DNA of 36,182 nt from a bacterium (GCA_024228555.1 JAAETI010000909.1:1-36182); one strand, 5' to 3'; counted from the first letter of the stretch, positions 15,823-24,854 are shown. Numbers and translations: made by a program. Notes: generated from the sequence alone by a model not told the origin.

Positions 15823-16749
15823 CTAGGAGCGGCGGTCAATCTGATAGGACGAGCCGGGCTGGCGCTTGGCATATTCCTTCATTTCGGAGGCGATCGCCGA
15901 CGCCTCCCATTCCGACTTCACCGGACGCTTGGTATTGGTGGCTACACCCATGGAGATAGACGAAATCGGGAAAGCGTGCCGCTCCCCCTTGCGATCAGAC
16001 ACCTCGATGTAGCCCTGGAGGGCATCGGCGGTGTCATAGAAGTCAAGAATGCCTTGGTCGAATGTGGTCACAACGTCTTTGCAGAATTCCTCGACGTGGG
16101 TCGGATCAATGACCGCGACAAAGTCGTCACCACCAACGTGGCCAACGAACACGTCTGCGTCACCGCTGCGCTCGGCTGAGTCCAAGAGGACCTTGGCGCT
16201 GTACTTGATGACTGAGTCACCTCGCATGAAGCCGTAGTGATCATTGAAGGACTTGAAATTGTCAAGGTCGGCGTGGACGATGGCGAACTCGCCGCCTTCA
16301 GCCACCCGGGATTCCAGCTCGCGGGAGATCCGGAAGTTGCCGGGAAGACCCGTCAGCGGCGAGAGGTCCCGCATCTGTTGCGCCCTACGCAACACGGCCT
16401 TTACTCGTGCCAGCAACTCTTCAATGTCGAACGGCTTGGTGATGTAGTCGTCTGCGCCGAGGTCAAGCCCGCGGACGCGGTCTTCGGCCAGCGCCTTGGC
16501 GGTGAGCAGGACAACCGGGATACTCGAGGTGGCAGGGCTGGAACGAAGACGCCGCAAGACGGTTAGACCATCGAGTTCCGGCATCATGACATCGAGCAGG
16601 ATGAGATCCGGCGGCCGTTCTCTGGCCACCTCGAGTGCCACCCTCCCGCTCTCGGCGGTGTGGGTGTCGAACCCCTCCATGTCGAGGTTCATCTCTACGA
16701 ACTGAAGAATGTCCGGGTCGTCATCTACGACCAGGATGCGGTCCTTCAT
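15823..16749 (-). CDS. Response regulator with GGDEF-type (GGDDF) domain
   Basis: A 308-residue signalling protein. Residues 1-~122 are a receiver domain with the acidic pair near Asp9-Asp11, phosphoacceptor Asp53 (LILLDVMMPE), Thr83 and Lys105 (ITKPF). After a short helical linker (RDLSPLTGLPGN) comes a GGDEF domain with DLDNFKSFND (161-170) and the signature GGDDF (206-210) in place of GGDEF. The substitution is conservative, so diguanylate cyclase activity is possible but not certain; no RxxD inhibitory site stands at the usual five-residue distance. The start overlaps the rpe stop (ATGA). No histidine kinase is encoded in the window, so its input is unknown. Confidence 0.9.
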   Translation of the reverse strand: MKDRILVVDDDPDILQFVEMNLDMEGFDTHTAESGRVALEVARERPPDLILLDVMMPELDGLTVLRRLRSSPATSSIPVVLLTAKALAEDRVRGLDLGADDYITKPFDIEELLARVKAVLRRAQQMRDLSPLTGLPGNFRISRELESRVAEGGEFAIVHADLDNFKSFNDHYGFMRGDSVIKYSAKVLLDSAERSGDADVFVGHVGGDDFVAVIDPTHVEEFCKDVVTTFDQGILDFYDTADALQGYIEVSDRKGERHAFPISSISMGVATNTKRPVKSEWEASAIASEMKEYAKRQPGSSYQIDRRS

Positions 16750-17408
16750 GCCTCGTCTCGACTCTCTACTGCTGTCCTCAAATGTCTTACTGCCTCTGTC
16801 GAATCAGCGGCATTGAACACCGCACTGCCTGCAACGAAGACATTGGCACCAGCATCTCGCACACGCTCGATGTTGGCTGCTCCGATGCCGCCATCGACCT
16901 CTATATCGGTCAATAGGTCGTTCGACTCAACCAAGTTCCTGGCGTTCTCAACTTTTTTCAGAACCTCAGGAATGAAGGACTGTCCGCCAAAACCTGGATG
17001 GACTGCCATGACGACGATCATGTCGCACAACTCCATGTAGGGCTCGAGAGCCGAAAAAGGTGTCGGCGGGTTGATTGCGATGCCAAACTCAAGACCCTCT
17101 GCTCGAGCCTTGGCCGCTACCTCGGTCGGATCTGGGAACACCTCCAGATGCACAGTGACTATGTCCGCACCCGCTTTCCGCAGCGGGGCGAAATAGAAAT
17201 CGGGGTTGAGCATCATCAGATGGCAATCGAACTTGATGTCTGTCGCCGCCCTGAGGGACTCGATGACCGGGATCCCGAGCGAGATATTCGGCACAAAGTG
17301 ACCGTCCATCACATCGACGTGGAGCAAATCGACATACGGGGCCACACGGTTGACCTCCTCACCGAGCCGGGAGAAATCGGCGGCGAGGATCGACGGCGCA
17401 ATCAACAT
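16746..17408 (-). CDS. rpe: Ribulose-phosphate 3-epimerase
   Basis: A 220-residue TIM-barrel enzyme that interconverts ribulose 5-phosphate and xylulose 5-phosphate. Motifs: IAPSILAADFSRLGEE at the start, HVDVMDGHFVPN (metal and catalytic residues), FDCHLMM, MAVHPGFGGQSF, and IEVDGGIGAANI (second catalytic Asp). ATG 17408 gives the standard N-terminus; the longer frame to 17837 lies antisense to the PPK2 gene and is rejected. Ribulose 5-phosphate is also the substrate of RibBA downstream, so the neighbourhood is metabolically sensible. It is divergent from the PPK2 gene across a gap of about 90 bases. Confidence 0.95.
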   Translation of the reverse strand: MLIAPSILAADFSRLGEEVNRVAPYVDLLHVDVMDGHFVPNISLGIPVIESLRAATDIKFDCHLMMLNPDFYFAPLRKAGADIVTVHLEVFPDPTEVAAKARAEGLEFGIAINPPTPFSALEPYMELCDMIVVMAVHPGFGGQSFIPEVLKKVENARNLVESNDLLTDIEVDGGIGAANIERVRDAGANVFVAGSAVFNAADSTEAVRHLRTAVESRDEA

Positions 17409-17495
17409 GGAATTCTTCACACCGAGAGCATAGGACCAAGCGTGCCGCAAACCGGGTCTTGATGCACCGTGCAGTATCGTGCGCATACGCAGCAC

Positions 17496-18311
17496 ATGGA
17501 GGACGAGGTGGACAAGTATCGGGTCAAGCCGGGCCAGCACGTGGACCTCAGCAAGTGGGATCCAGCCGATCGCTCGGAGTTTGATGGCTCCCGTAGAGAA
17601 GGCGTGAAGTACCAAAAGAAGCTGCGCAAGCGTCTCGCCGAACTTCAGCAGCTCATGTGGGCCGAGGACCGCCACAAACTCCTTGTCGTCTTTCAGGCAA
17701 TGGACACCGGAGGCAAGGACGGGACGATTCGAAAGGTTTTTTCGGGCGTCAATCCTCAGGGCATCCATGTTGTCAATTTCAAGGCACCCACATCGGAGGA
17801 GCTCGACCACGACTATCTGTGGCGAATACATGACCACACGCCCGAAACCGGGTCATTCTCAGTCTTCAACAGGAGCCACTACGAGGATGTCCTCATCGTG
17901 AGGGTGCTTGATCTCGTTCCCGAAGCACGATGGAGTCGCCGCTATGGCCACATCAACGATTTTGAGCGTCTTCTTGCTGACGAAGGCACCACCATCTTGA
18001 AGTTCTATCTCCACATCTCCAAGGAGGAGCAGGCAGAACGTCTCCAGGCCCGTCTCGACGACGACACCAAGCATTGGAAATTCAACGCCGGCGACCTCGA
18101 ACATCGCGCCCTGTGGGCTGACTACATGGCTGCCTATGAAGCTGCGCTCGAGCAGACGAGCACCGCACATGCCCCTTGGCACGTGGTTCCGGCAAACCGC
18201 AAGTGGTACCGCAACATCGTGATCACCAAAACCATCGTTGACACCCTGGAAGGGTTCAACATGCAGTACCCCGATCCGGAAGACGGCCTCGCGGACGTTG
18301 TGATCACCTAG
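17496..18311 (+). CDS. Polyphosphate kinase 2 (PPK2) family protein
   Basis: About 271 residues, a PPK2-family nucleotide:polyphosphate phosphotransferase. It has the P-loop FQAMDTGGKDGTIRKV, the Walker-B/lid region FNRSHYEDVLIVRV, the RRYGHINDFERLL segment and the C-terminal WHVVPANRKWYRNIVI motif. PPK2 enzymes use polyphosphate to phosphorylate nucleotides (or the reverse); the subclass and nucleotide preference cannot be told, though the single-domain length fits the class I/III type. ATG 17496 is preferred; a GTG at 17469 would add nine residues, and neither has a visible ribosome binding site. It is the only plus-strand gene inside the minus-strand housekeeping run, and its stop codon abuts the rsmB stop with no gap. 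Confidence 0.92.
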   Translation: MEDEVDKYRVKPGQHVDLSKWDPADRSEFDGSRREGVKYQKKLRKRLAELQQLMWAEDRHKLLVVFQAMDTGGKDGTIRKVFSGVNPQGIHVVNFKAPTSEELDHDYLWRIHDHTPETGSFSVFNRSHYEDVLIVRVLDLVPEARWSRRYGHINDFERLLADEGTTILKFYLHISKEEQAERLQARLDDDTKHWKFNAGDLEHRALWADYMAAYEAALEQTSTAHAPWHVVPANRKWYRNIVITKTIVDTLEGFNMQYPDPEDGLADVVIT

Positions 18312-19526
18312 CTAGGTCTTGTCGATCGTAGCGATGTACATGCCATCGGTACCGGTTGAATGAGGGGCCATGAGCAGGCCGCTCCCCCACTGTCTGCCGG
18401 GCACGCCCGGTGGAGGGGCCGCCGGGTAGCCCGCAACGACGTCGACTGTCTCTGCAGCAAACACGGTGCAGACGGAATAGACGATGCGACCTCCGGGCCG
18501 GGTAATCCGCCACGCCTCGGCGAGCATGGCGCGTTGTTGCTCAGCCATCCGATTTGGGGCCTTGCCCTCGAGACGCATCGCGATCTCGGGACGACGCCGT
18601 AGGGTCCCGAGACCGGTACACGGTGCGTCTAGCAAAACAGCATCGAAGACCGCGTCGGCAAAGGGCGCATTTGATGCGTCTGCCGTCATCCAGCACGGTC
18701 TCACGTTCTCCTTGTCGAGACGTCGTTTGGCGCTGCGCAGGCGCCTTCCATGGCGATCCATCGCAACGATCGTCGCTTGCCCACCGCTTTGATCCCACAG
18801 ACTCATCGTCTTGCCGCCTGGCGCCGCAGCCATGTCGAGCACGGTCTCGCCCGGACGTGGCGCAACAGCGAGGGCTACTGCACTAGAAGCGCCATCAGCA
18901 AACACCACACCCGGCACGGTCCGGGGCCGTCCGGTAAGCCCATAAGTATCAGGGATGCCCGCGATCGGGACCGACCCTTCAGGAATCGATGCACCCGGCC
19001 TCACTCGCACCGAGACGGTTGGCGGCATGTTGCGGAGTCCGTCGAGAAGGTCAAGCGCTTCATCGCGACCATGGTCGGTAATGAGAACCTGCACTATCCA
19101 ATCAGGCACCGAGACGTCGCGGGCAGGGTTCCGTTCCAACTCCGGAAGCCCATTGCGATCAAGACCCCGAAGTACCCCATTGACCAGGCGAGCGGCACGA
19201 GCGCGATCCAGGTGCTTGATCGCCTCGACCGATTCGTTGACCGTCGCGTAGATATTGCCCCGGTCGTCGGTGATCATCTCGGCGATCGCGACCTCGAGCA
19301 CCGCAGACACCTCAGGATCCAGATCGGCCAGCTTGCGGCCCGTTACTTCCTCGATGACATCGTCGACAAGGCGTAGTCGACGAAGTGCCCCGGTGACGAG
19401 GCTGTAGACGAACGCACGATCCGGGCCACTGAGATCCTTCGTCGCTTGCGGCAGCAAGACATTCGAATACGCACCTTCGTCCCGGATTCGGATCAGAATG
19501 TCGGCCGCAATGGCCCTGGTGTTCAT
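18312..19526 (-). CDS. rsmB: 16S rRNA (cytosine-5) methyltransferase RsmB
   Basis: A 404-residue protein with an N-terminal NusB-like RNA-binding domain (~1-130: RAIAADILIRI, LVTGALRRLRLVDDVI, ARLVNGVLRGL) and a C-terminal Rossmann methyltransferase. The latter has the SAM site DMAAAPGGKT (~231-240) and the two cysteines of the m5C family, DAPCTGLG (Cys ~303) and YSVCTV (Cys ~353). It methylates C967-equivalent of 16S rRNA. ATG 19526 overlaps the fmt stop as TGATG. The end meets the convergent PPK2 gene without a spacer. Confidence 0.94.
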   Translation of the reverse strand: MNTRAIAADILIRIRDEGAYSNVLLPQATKDLSGPDRAFVYSLVTGALRRLRLVDDVIEEVTGRKLADLDPEVSAVLEVAIAEMITDDRGNIYATVNESVEAIKHLDRARAARLVNGVLRGLDRNGLPELERNPARDVSVPDWIVQVLITDHGRDEALDLLDGLRNMPPTVSVRVRPGASIPEGSVPIAGIPDTYGLTGRPRTVPGVVFADGASSAVALAVAPRPGETVLDMAAAPGGKTMSLWDQSGGQATIVAMDRHGRRLRSAKRRLDKENVRPCWMTADASNAPFADAVFDAVLLDAPCTGLGTLRRRPEIAMRLEGKAPNRMAEQQRAMLAEAWRITRPGGRIVYSVCTVFAAETVDVVAGYPAAPPPGVPGRQWGSGLLMAPHSTGTDGMYIATIDKT

Positions 19527-20452
19527 CAAAGCGACGGCGCCGGATCCAAGACAAGCCCTACTCCGCGGCGACCATTGGCCCAGGCCCTGCCGGAGAGCGC
19601 CGACTTGCCTGATGGCTGCATCTCGACAATCTCGATAGAGCTACTCACCAAACCGAGTATTGCCCGACCCCCCACCACCTCGATATGGCCTGCTGGAACA
19701 CTCGGTGTCGCCGGCCCTACCTCGAGCACCTTGATCCTTTGCCCATCGGCATGGATCCAGGCGCCGGGACGGGGGTTGAACGCCCGGACGGCACGGGCAA
19801 AAGCCGTCGGGCTCGAGTTCACATCCAACGCAGCTTCTGCGGTTGTGAGCCGAGGGGCGTTCTTCGCTCCGGTGGCCATTTGCCGAGCAGGTTTCAACCG
19901 TTCGTGGATGTAGTCCGACAGATGGTCGCCCAGCACGTCCGCACCGAGCGAGGCGAGACGCCCGGTGAGCTCACCAGCGCTCTCGTGGTCCTTGATCGCG
20001 GTGTCGGCCGCCGCAAAGACCGGCCCGGTGTCGAGGCCAGCATCGATCAACATCAGTGATACGCCGGTGTAGTCGTCGCCGGCCAGGATCGCTCGCTCGA
20101 CGGGGGCGGCACCGCGCCAGCGAGGCAACAGCGAGAAGTGAACGTTGACAAAGCCGTGCTTGGTCAACTCCAGGACCTCTGGCTTGAGAATGCGTCCGTA
20201 TGCCACTACGACGGCAATGTCGAGATTTCTGTTCGTGAACAACGATCGCAAATCTGAGTGACTGTTCGGCTGGTGCACCGGCAAGCCCCACTCCACGGCA
20301 GCATGCTTGACGGGCGGAGCCTCCAGGCGACGCCCTCTTCCCTTGGGACGATCCGGCTGGGTGACGACCAACTCGACAGAAGCCACTTCCATCAGGGCTG
20401 CCAAGGACGGCACCGCCGCCGATGGAGTGCCCAAGAATGCAGCTCGGATCAC
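19526..20452 (-). CDS. fmt: Methionyl-tRNA formyltransferase
   Basis: A 308-residue enzyme that formylates initiator Met-tRNA with 10-formyl-tetrahydrofolate. It has FLGTPSAAVPSL at the start, the catalytic NVHFSLLPRWRGAAP (Asn103, His105, Ser107), LDTGPV with Asp141, and a C-terminal OB-fold tRNA-binding domain (FNPRPGAW onward). GTG 20452 overlaps the def stop as GTGA. The def-fmt pair, which adds and removes the formyl group, is conserved in bacteria. Confidence 0.95.
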   Translation of the reverse strand: MIRAAFLGTPSAAVPSLAALMEVASVELVVTQPDRPKGRGRRLEAPPVKHAAVEWGLPVHQPNSHSDLRSLFTNRNLDIAVVVAYGRILKPEVLELTKHGFVNVHFSLLPRWRGAAPVERAILAGDDYTGVSLMLIDAGLDTGPVFAAADTAIKDHESAGELTGRLASLGADVLGDHLSDYIHERLKPARQMATGAKNAPRLTTAEAALDVNSSPTAFARAVRAFNPRPGAWIHADGQRIKVLEVGPATPSVPAGHIEVVGGRAILGLVSSSIEIVEMQPSGKSALSGRAWANGRRGVGLVLDPAPSL

Positions 20453-20952
20453 AGGTGACCTGCCGATCCCACAGAATCTTCACGAATGTCGCGCAAAGCC
20501 TGCTTTTTTGCCCGCCGGGAGAGCCGCTCGAGGAGCAGCATGCCATGGAGGTGGTCAATCTCGTGCTGGAGCACACGCCCCATGAGTTCCTCGCCTTCGA
20601 ACTCGACAGGGTTGCCCTCGATATCAAAGCCGCGAGCCTTGGCGAAGTCGGGACGCTTGATCGGCCAGTAGTAGCCCGGCACGGACAAACATCCTTCGTC
20701 GAATGTCCACGTACCAGACAGGTCGACGATCTCGGGATTGACCATCGTGAACGGACCCTCTCCAATGTCAGCGACAAAGATCCGCTTGGAGATCCCGATC
20801 TGAGGGGCCGCCAACCCAACTCCGGGCGCCTCGTACATTGTCTCGAGCATGTCTGCGACCAAACGTTCGAGTGATTCGGCGTCGTCGGTCACATCGGCGG
20901 CCGTTGCTCTGAGAACTGGGTCGCCAAATGTTCTAATTGGGTAGATGGCCAT
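20449..20952 (-). CDS. def: Peptide deformylase
   Basis: A 167-residue metalloenzyme that removes the N-formyl group from new proteins. All three family motifs are present: GVGLAAPQIG (44-53), EGCLS (86-90, metal Cys88) and QHEIDHLHG (129-137, metal His130 and His134, catalytic Glu131). The start is ATG 20952 without a strong ribosome binding site. The 68 bases back to the priA stop include a 6-bp hairpin (GCGGGC/GCCCGC, 20970-20994). Confidence 0.96.
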   Translation of the reverse strand: MAIYPIRTFGDPVLRATAADVTDDAESLERLVADMLETMYEAPGVGLAAPQIGISKRIFVADIGEGPFTMVNPEIVDLSGTWTFDEGCLSVPGYYWPIKRPDFAKARGFDIEGNPVEFEGEELMGRVLQHEIDHLHGMLLLERLSRRAKKQALRDIREDSVGSAGHL

Positions 20953-21020
20953 AGATCCGAGTGGGGGTAGCGGGCGTTGCGAGCTTCGGCCCGCATGACT
21001 TGGAGATCATACCCACGCGG

Positions 21021-22811
21021 TCATAGATCAATCGGATCGGCATCGATGCGTACCTTGAGACCGGAGTCGCGCCATCGTTGCACGATGGTGCGGAGTTGGA
21101 CTCTGCTCCCCTGTATCGAATCACCCTGGATGAACCATCGGGTCCTGCCTCCACCGGTCTCGGGGCCATGCACCTGCACGCCGTCGTCGGCCAGCACCTC
21201 GAGGTCATCAGATTGGGAAGTCGTATCGCCGCTGACCTCGATCGCGATCAACGAGGCTGCCGGGGGCAGATGATCTCGCTCTCGCTCTCGGTTGAGCGTA
21301 TTGAGAAACTCGATTGAGTGGCCGCTGCGTAGTACTTCGAGAGCGCGATGCTCTGGCTGACCGGTTTGGACAAGACAGCGTCGCCCCGTCCCTCTAGCAA
21401 CGGTCGATGCCACCCTGACCAAGAGCCGAACCGCATCGTCTTCTGCTCGGTAGTTGGGAGCCATCAACAACGAATCCGCATCTACGGCCACCGTAAGCGC
21501 TGTTTCCGGGACATAGGGCAAGTCACGTTCTGACCCAACGACAATCTGTCGCCCCGACCCCACCGCACCGACTTGATCCGGTGAAATCTGTTTCTGGAGC
21601 TCATCGGCAACACGACCCATCCCCGCCCCAAGCGGTTCGAAACGGCGGCCTCCACATTCGACGCAGGGACCGAGACTGGCTCCGCACCTCTTGCAGCTGT
21701 CACCACGATCCGGCCCAGACGAGCACTCGGGGCATCGTCGTAGCTCCCGGCAGCGCACACAGCGGAACGCCGGGGCATATCCACGCCGCGACACGAAGAC
21801 GAAAACCTGCCCTCCACGCTTCACCACCTGCCGGATCGCCTGGACCGTTCGCGACGAAAGGCTCCTGCCGACTGGTGAATCCTCGCGACGATCGACCAAT
21901 TCCACGAGTGGCCAGACTCGACCTGGAGGCTCAACCACTGCCGCTCCTTTTGCGAGCGTATCGAGCGTCGGCACCGGTCCCAGGAAGACCACAGACGTCC
22001 TCTCGACAAGCGCACGTCGCCGAACCAGATCGCGCACCTGCAGAGTGGGGGTCTGCTTGGACTTCATTGCCCTCCTCCCCTCTTCGACGACGATCCACAT
22101 CGCCGGCCCCCCAAGGGGCCACAGCGCGATCTCCGGTGTCCCCACCACAAGGAATCCGGGATGCCGCATCGTTGCTACCCAGACCTTTGTCGCCTCCTTG
22201 GCGGCAAGAGCAGACGAAGCGTATTTCACGCGATCGCCGTAGATCGCGGCTAGCCGATGCGCAAGATCCTTCGCTTCATCAACAGTCGGAGCCACCACGG
22301 CAACGTTCTTGTCACTGCGGAGCGGTTCATTGGCGATATCGGCAATGACGGTGGCGTACGGCCCGTCGGAGATGTAGCAGGTGGGCCTGACTCGGGCCCC
22401 CCCGGCCGCGCTGGCGCTCACCTCGGGCAGCGGTGAACTGAGCTTCGGGATAGTCGACTTGGCTGTCTTCCCTTTGCCCCGTGGCAAATTGGGCGGAGCG
22501 GCTCGGCCGAGCAGTACCGATAGAGGGGCGACGTAGTGCAGTGCCGCCCAACGCAAGGTCTGGAGGAGACCGTCATCGAAGACGGGTTGGTCTCCCGATA
22601 CCGAAACAATCGGCTTCAAGAACGAAGTGTCGCCACTGCGTATTGAGGCCACGTAACCGCGGATGCGGCGGGAACCGAGCGGTATACGCACGATCGAACC
22701 CACTTCGAGAGCGACTAGGTCCTCAGGAATTCGGTAGGCGAAGCCGTCGTCGACGGCGAACGTCGGCAGATCGGGTACTACCTGGGCGATTGGTCCCGCC
22801 GGGCCGTTCAC
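21021..22811 (-). CDS. priA: PriA-like replication restart protein without helicase motifs
   Basis: About 596 residues. The N-terminal part fits the PriA DNA-binding domain (FAYRIPEDLVALEVGSIVRIPLGSRRIRGYV), and the zinc-binding cysteine array is intact in the middle (CVRCRELRRCPEC, CKRCGASLGPCVECGG). The P-loop GxTGSGKT is absent (the region reads YISDGPYATVIAD), and the Walker-B/DEEH region is degenerate (WIVVEEGRRA). It therefore probably cannot act as an ATP-driven helicase, as is known for actinobacterial PriA, and may only recognise forks and load other proteins. GTG 22811 overlaps the coaBC stop as GTGA; the longer frame to 22883 lies inside coaBC. metK, often between priA and coaBC in Actinobacteria, is not here. 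Confidence 0.9.
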   Translation of the reverse strand: MNGPAGPIAQVVPDLPTFAVDDGFAYRIPEDLVALEVGSIVRIPLGSRRIRGYVASIRSGDTSFLKPIVSVSGDQPVFDDGLLQTLRWAALHYVAPLSVLLGRAAPPNLPRGKGKTAKSTIPKLSSPLPEVSASAAGGARVRPTCYISDGPYATVIADIANEPLRSDKNVAVVAPTVDEAKDLAHRLAAIYGDRVKYASSALAAKEATKVWVATMRHPGFLVVGTPEIALWPLGGPAMWIVVEEGRRAMKSKQTPTLQVRDLVRRRALVERTSVVFLGPVPTLDTLAKGAAVVEPPGRVWPLVELVDRREDSPVGRSLSSRTVQAIRQVVKRGGQVFVFVSRRGYAPAFRCVRCRELRRCPECSSGPDRGDSCKRCGASLGPCVECGGRRFEPLGAGMGRVADELQKQISPDQVGAVGSGRQIVVGSERDLPYVPETALTVAVDADSLLMAPNYRAEDDAVRLLVRVASTVARGTGRRCLVQTGQPEHRALEVLRSGHSIEFLNTLNRERERDHLPPAASLIAIEVSGDTTSQSDDLEVLADDGVQVHGPETGGGRTRWFIQGDSIQGSRVQLRTIVQRWRDSGLKVRIDADPIDL

Positions 22812-23989
22812 CCGCGATCGTACGAGGCGATGATCCGATCCCACAGACGGGAAGCGACTTCTCGCTTGGTAAGCAGTGGCCACGTCTCTGCAGAGCCGTC
22901 GGGGGTATACACAGTCACCTCGTTCGTATCTGTGGCGAACCCTGAGCCTGTCTTGGCGACATCATTGCCGACCAGGAGATCGATATCCTTGCTGGTTGCC
23001 TTGCGCAGCGCACCGTCGAGCGATCCGGTCTCAGCAGCGAACCCGACAAGGAAAGGACGAGGTTCCATCGCCGCAACGCCGGCCAACACATCTGGAGTAG
23101 GTTCGAGATCGATGGCAGGAAGTCCTTCGTTACGCCGCAGCTTTGCCGCTTCAGGGTTCTTGGGTCGAAAATCCGCAACCGCAGCGGCCATCACCGCGAC
23201 ATCACAGTCGCCGGCCTGCGCCCACGTAGCTTCCGCCATTTCCTGTGCGGTCTCGACCGATATCACAGAGACACCGGCCATTGCAGGGGGCGGTGCACTT
23301 GTCACAAGCACGACGTCGGCTCCCCGGCTGGCAGCCTCAACCGCGATCGCGTTGCCCATCTTCCCCGATGACCGATTCCCGATGTAGCGAACTGGGTCAA
23401 TCGCCTCACGAGTGCCGCCTGCTGTGACGAGGACCCGCCATCCATCGAGTTCACGAGTCAGAGCTGCGGCGACTGCCGCAACAATCGCCTCGGGTTCGAC
23501 CATTCGGCCCTGGCCAACATCGCCACCGGCCAACGGCCCAACCGCGGGGCCGACCACGATCGCACCATCGGCAACAATCTCAGCGATGTTGCGCTGCGTT
23601 GCGGGCTTGCTCCACATTTCGGTGTGCATGGCGGGCGCCACCACAAGCGGAGCCTCTGCGGCGAGGGCAGTGCCGATCAGCACGTTGTCGGACAATCCGC
23701 TGGCGAGCTTGGCCATTGTGGCCGCCGTGGCAGGAGCGATGATCATTGCATCGGCCCACTGCCCGAGGGTTGTGTGCGGACTGACGTCGGCTTCGTCGAA
23801 GAAGCCGACGACCGGGTATTCGCCCGTTATCGCCGCAAAGGTCTGCGCACCGACAAACTCAGTTGCGGCATCGGTGAGAACACACCGCACCTTGGCTCCA
23901 GCCTCCATGAGGCGCCGGGCGAGGTATGCCGCTTTGTAGGCGGCTACACCACCGGAGACCCCAAGGACAATCCGGCGTCCGGTGAGCAT
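22808..23989 (-). CDS. coaBC: Bifunctional phosphopantothenoylcysteine synthetase/decarboxylase
   Basis: A 393-residue flavoprotein making 4'-phosphopantetheine for coenzyme A. The N-terminal CoaC domain (~1-180) has GVSGGVAAYKA, the catalytic His72 in SPHTTLGQWAD, and PAMHTEMW (119-126), where many bacteria have PAMN; the His variant is familiar to me from other Actinobacteria. The C-terminal CoaB domain (~188-393) has VTAGGTREAIDPVRYIGNRSSGKMG, AAVADFRP and the lysine loop KATSKDIDLLVGND. It stands three bases after rpoZ. Confidence 0.94.
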   Translation of the reverse strand: MLTGRRIVLGVSGGVAAYKAAYLARRLMEAGAKVRCVLTDAATEFVGAQTFAAITGEYPVVGFFDEADVSPHTTLGQWADAMIIAPATAATMAKLASGLSDNVLIGTALAAEAPLVVAPAMHTEMWSKPATQRNIAEIVADGAIVVGPAVGPLAGGDVGQGRMVEPEAIVAAVAAALTRELDGWRVLVTAGGTREAIDPVRYIGNRSSGKMGNAIAVEAASRGADVVLVTSAPPPAMAGVSVISVETAQEMAEATWAQAGDCDVAVMAAAVADFRPKNPEAAKLRRNEGLPAIDLEPTPDVLAGVAAMEPRPFLVGFAAETGSLDGALRKATSKDIDLLVGNDVAKTGSGFATDTNEVTVYTPDGSAETWPLLTKREVASRLWDRIIASYDRG

Positions 23990-23992
23990 GTC

Positions 23993-24220
23993 CTACTCCT
24001 CGGTGTCGATGACGACCTTATCGTTGTCGATCTCTTCGAATGCGATTGAAAGTGGCTTTCGTGACATCGAGTGGACCTGCGGTGGCACATAGCTGCCAAG
24101 ACCTTCGCCAAGCTGGTTGAAGTAGGCGTTGATCTGGCGGGCGCGTCGTGCTGACAGCACGACCAGTGCGAAACGTGAGTTGGTCTTCGACAGTACGCGA
24201 CCGATTGGTGGTTGGATCAT
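23993..24220 (-). CDS. rpoZ: RNA polymerase omega subunit
   Basis: A 75-residue protein recognised as omega by its actinobacterial context (gmk-rpoZ-coaBC) and sequence: NSRFALVVLSARRARQINAYFNQL, which is the RpoZ helix that clamps the beta' subunit, and a C-terminal KPLSIAFEEIDNDKV segment. It helps assemble and stabilise RNA polymerase. ATG 24220 is preceded by AGGAG about a dozen bases upstream, a rather wide spacing. Nothing else is unusual. Confidence 0.92.
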   Translation of the reverse strand: MIQPPIGRVLSKTNSRFALVVLSARRARQINAYFNQLGEGLGSYVPPQVHSMSRKPLSIAFEEIDNDKVVIDTEE

Positions 24221-24254
24221 CGTGAAGGGGTGCTCCTGCGTGTAGAGAGGACAG

Positions 24255-24854
24255 TCAGGGACTATCCGCGGCGGCCAGTATAGAGACGATCTCGTCCGCT
24301 ACGGAGCCAACCTCGGAGTTTGTCACCAAATAGTCGAATTTTGCATGTGCTTCTTCAATCTGCGAGCCGGCTACGGACAGCCGTTTCTTGATGTCAGACT
24401 CAGAAGTATCCCCACGATGACGCAGCCTGCGCTCGAGTTCAGCCAGCGACGGCGGCAGGATAAAAACCAGCACTGATTCGGGGTAGGAAAGCTTCACCTG
24501 GCCGGCACCATCGTTCTCGATATCAAGCAGGACATTCTCGCCGCTATCGATATGCGACAGGACCTGCTTGCGTGGCGTCCCATACAGATAGCCCGAGTAT
24601 TCGGCCCACTCCAGGAACTCGCCCGCAGCAATGCTCTTCTCGAACTCGTCACGCTCAACAAAGACGTAGTCAACGCCGTCGACCTCGCCGGGGCGACGGG
24701 ATCGGGTCGTCCAAGAAGCGGAGAAGTGGAACTGCATCCTCTCGTCGAGAGCGCGTACGACGCTCGACTTCCCGACCCCCGAGGGTCCTGAGACAACCAG
24801 CAATGTGCCCTTGGTTACGCCGCTACCCGACTCTGCCTCAGTCACCGGCGTCAC
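24255..24854 (-). CDS. gmk: Guanylate kinase
   Basis: A 199-residue kinase converting GMP to GDP. It has the P-loop SGPSGVGKSS (22-31), the GMP-binding TTRSRRPGEVDGVDYVFV, EWAEYSGYLYGT, and the lid region RLRHRGDTSESDIKKRL. The usual LLEIDVQGA motif reads LLDIENDGA, a mild divergence. The start is GTG 24854, which overlaps the mihF stop as TAGTG; GTG three codons later is also possible. It is part of the conserved mihF-gmk-rpoZ-coaBC run. Confidence 0.95.
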   Translation of the reverse strand: MTPVTEAESGSGVTKGTLLVVSGPSGVGKSSVVRALDERMQFHFSASWTTRSRRPGEVDGVDYVFVERDEFEKSIAAGEFLEWAEYSGYLYGTPRKQVLSHIDSGENVLLDIENDGAGQVKLSYPESVLVFILPPSLAELERRLRHRGDTSESDIKKRLSVAGSQIEEAHAKFDYLVTNSEVGSVADEIVSILAAADSP

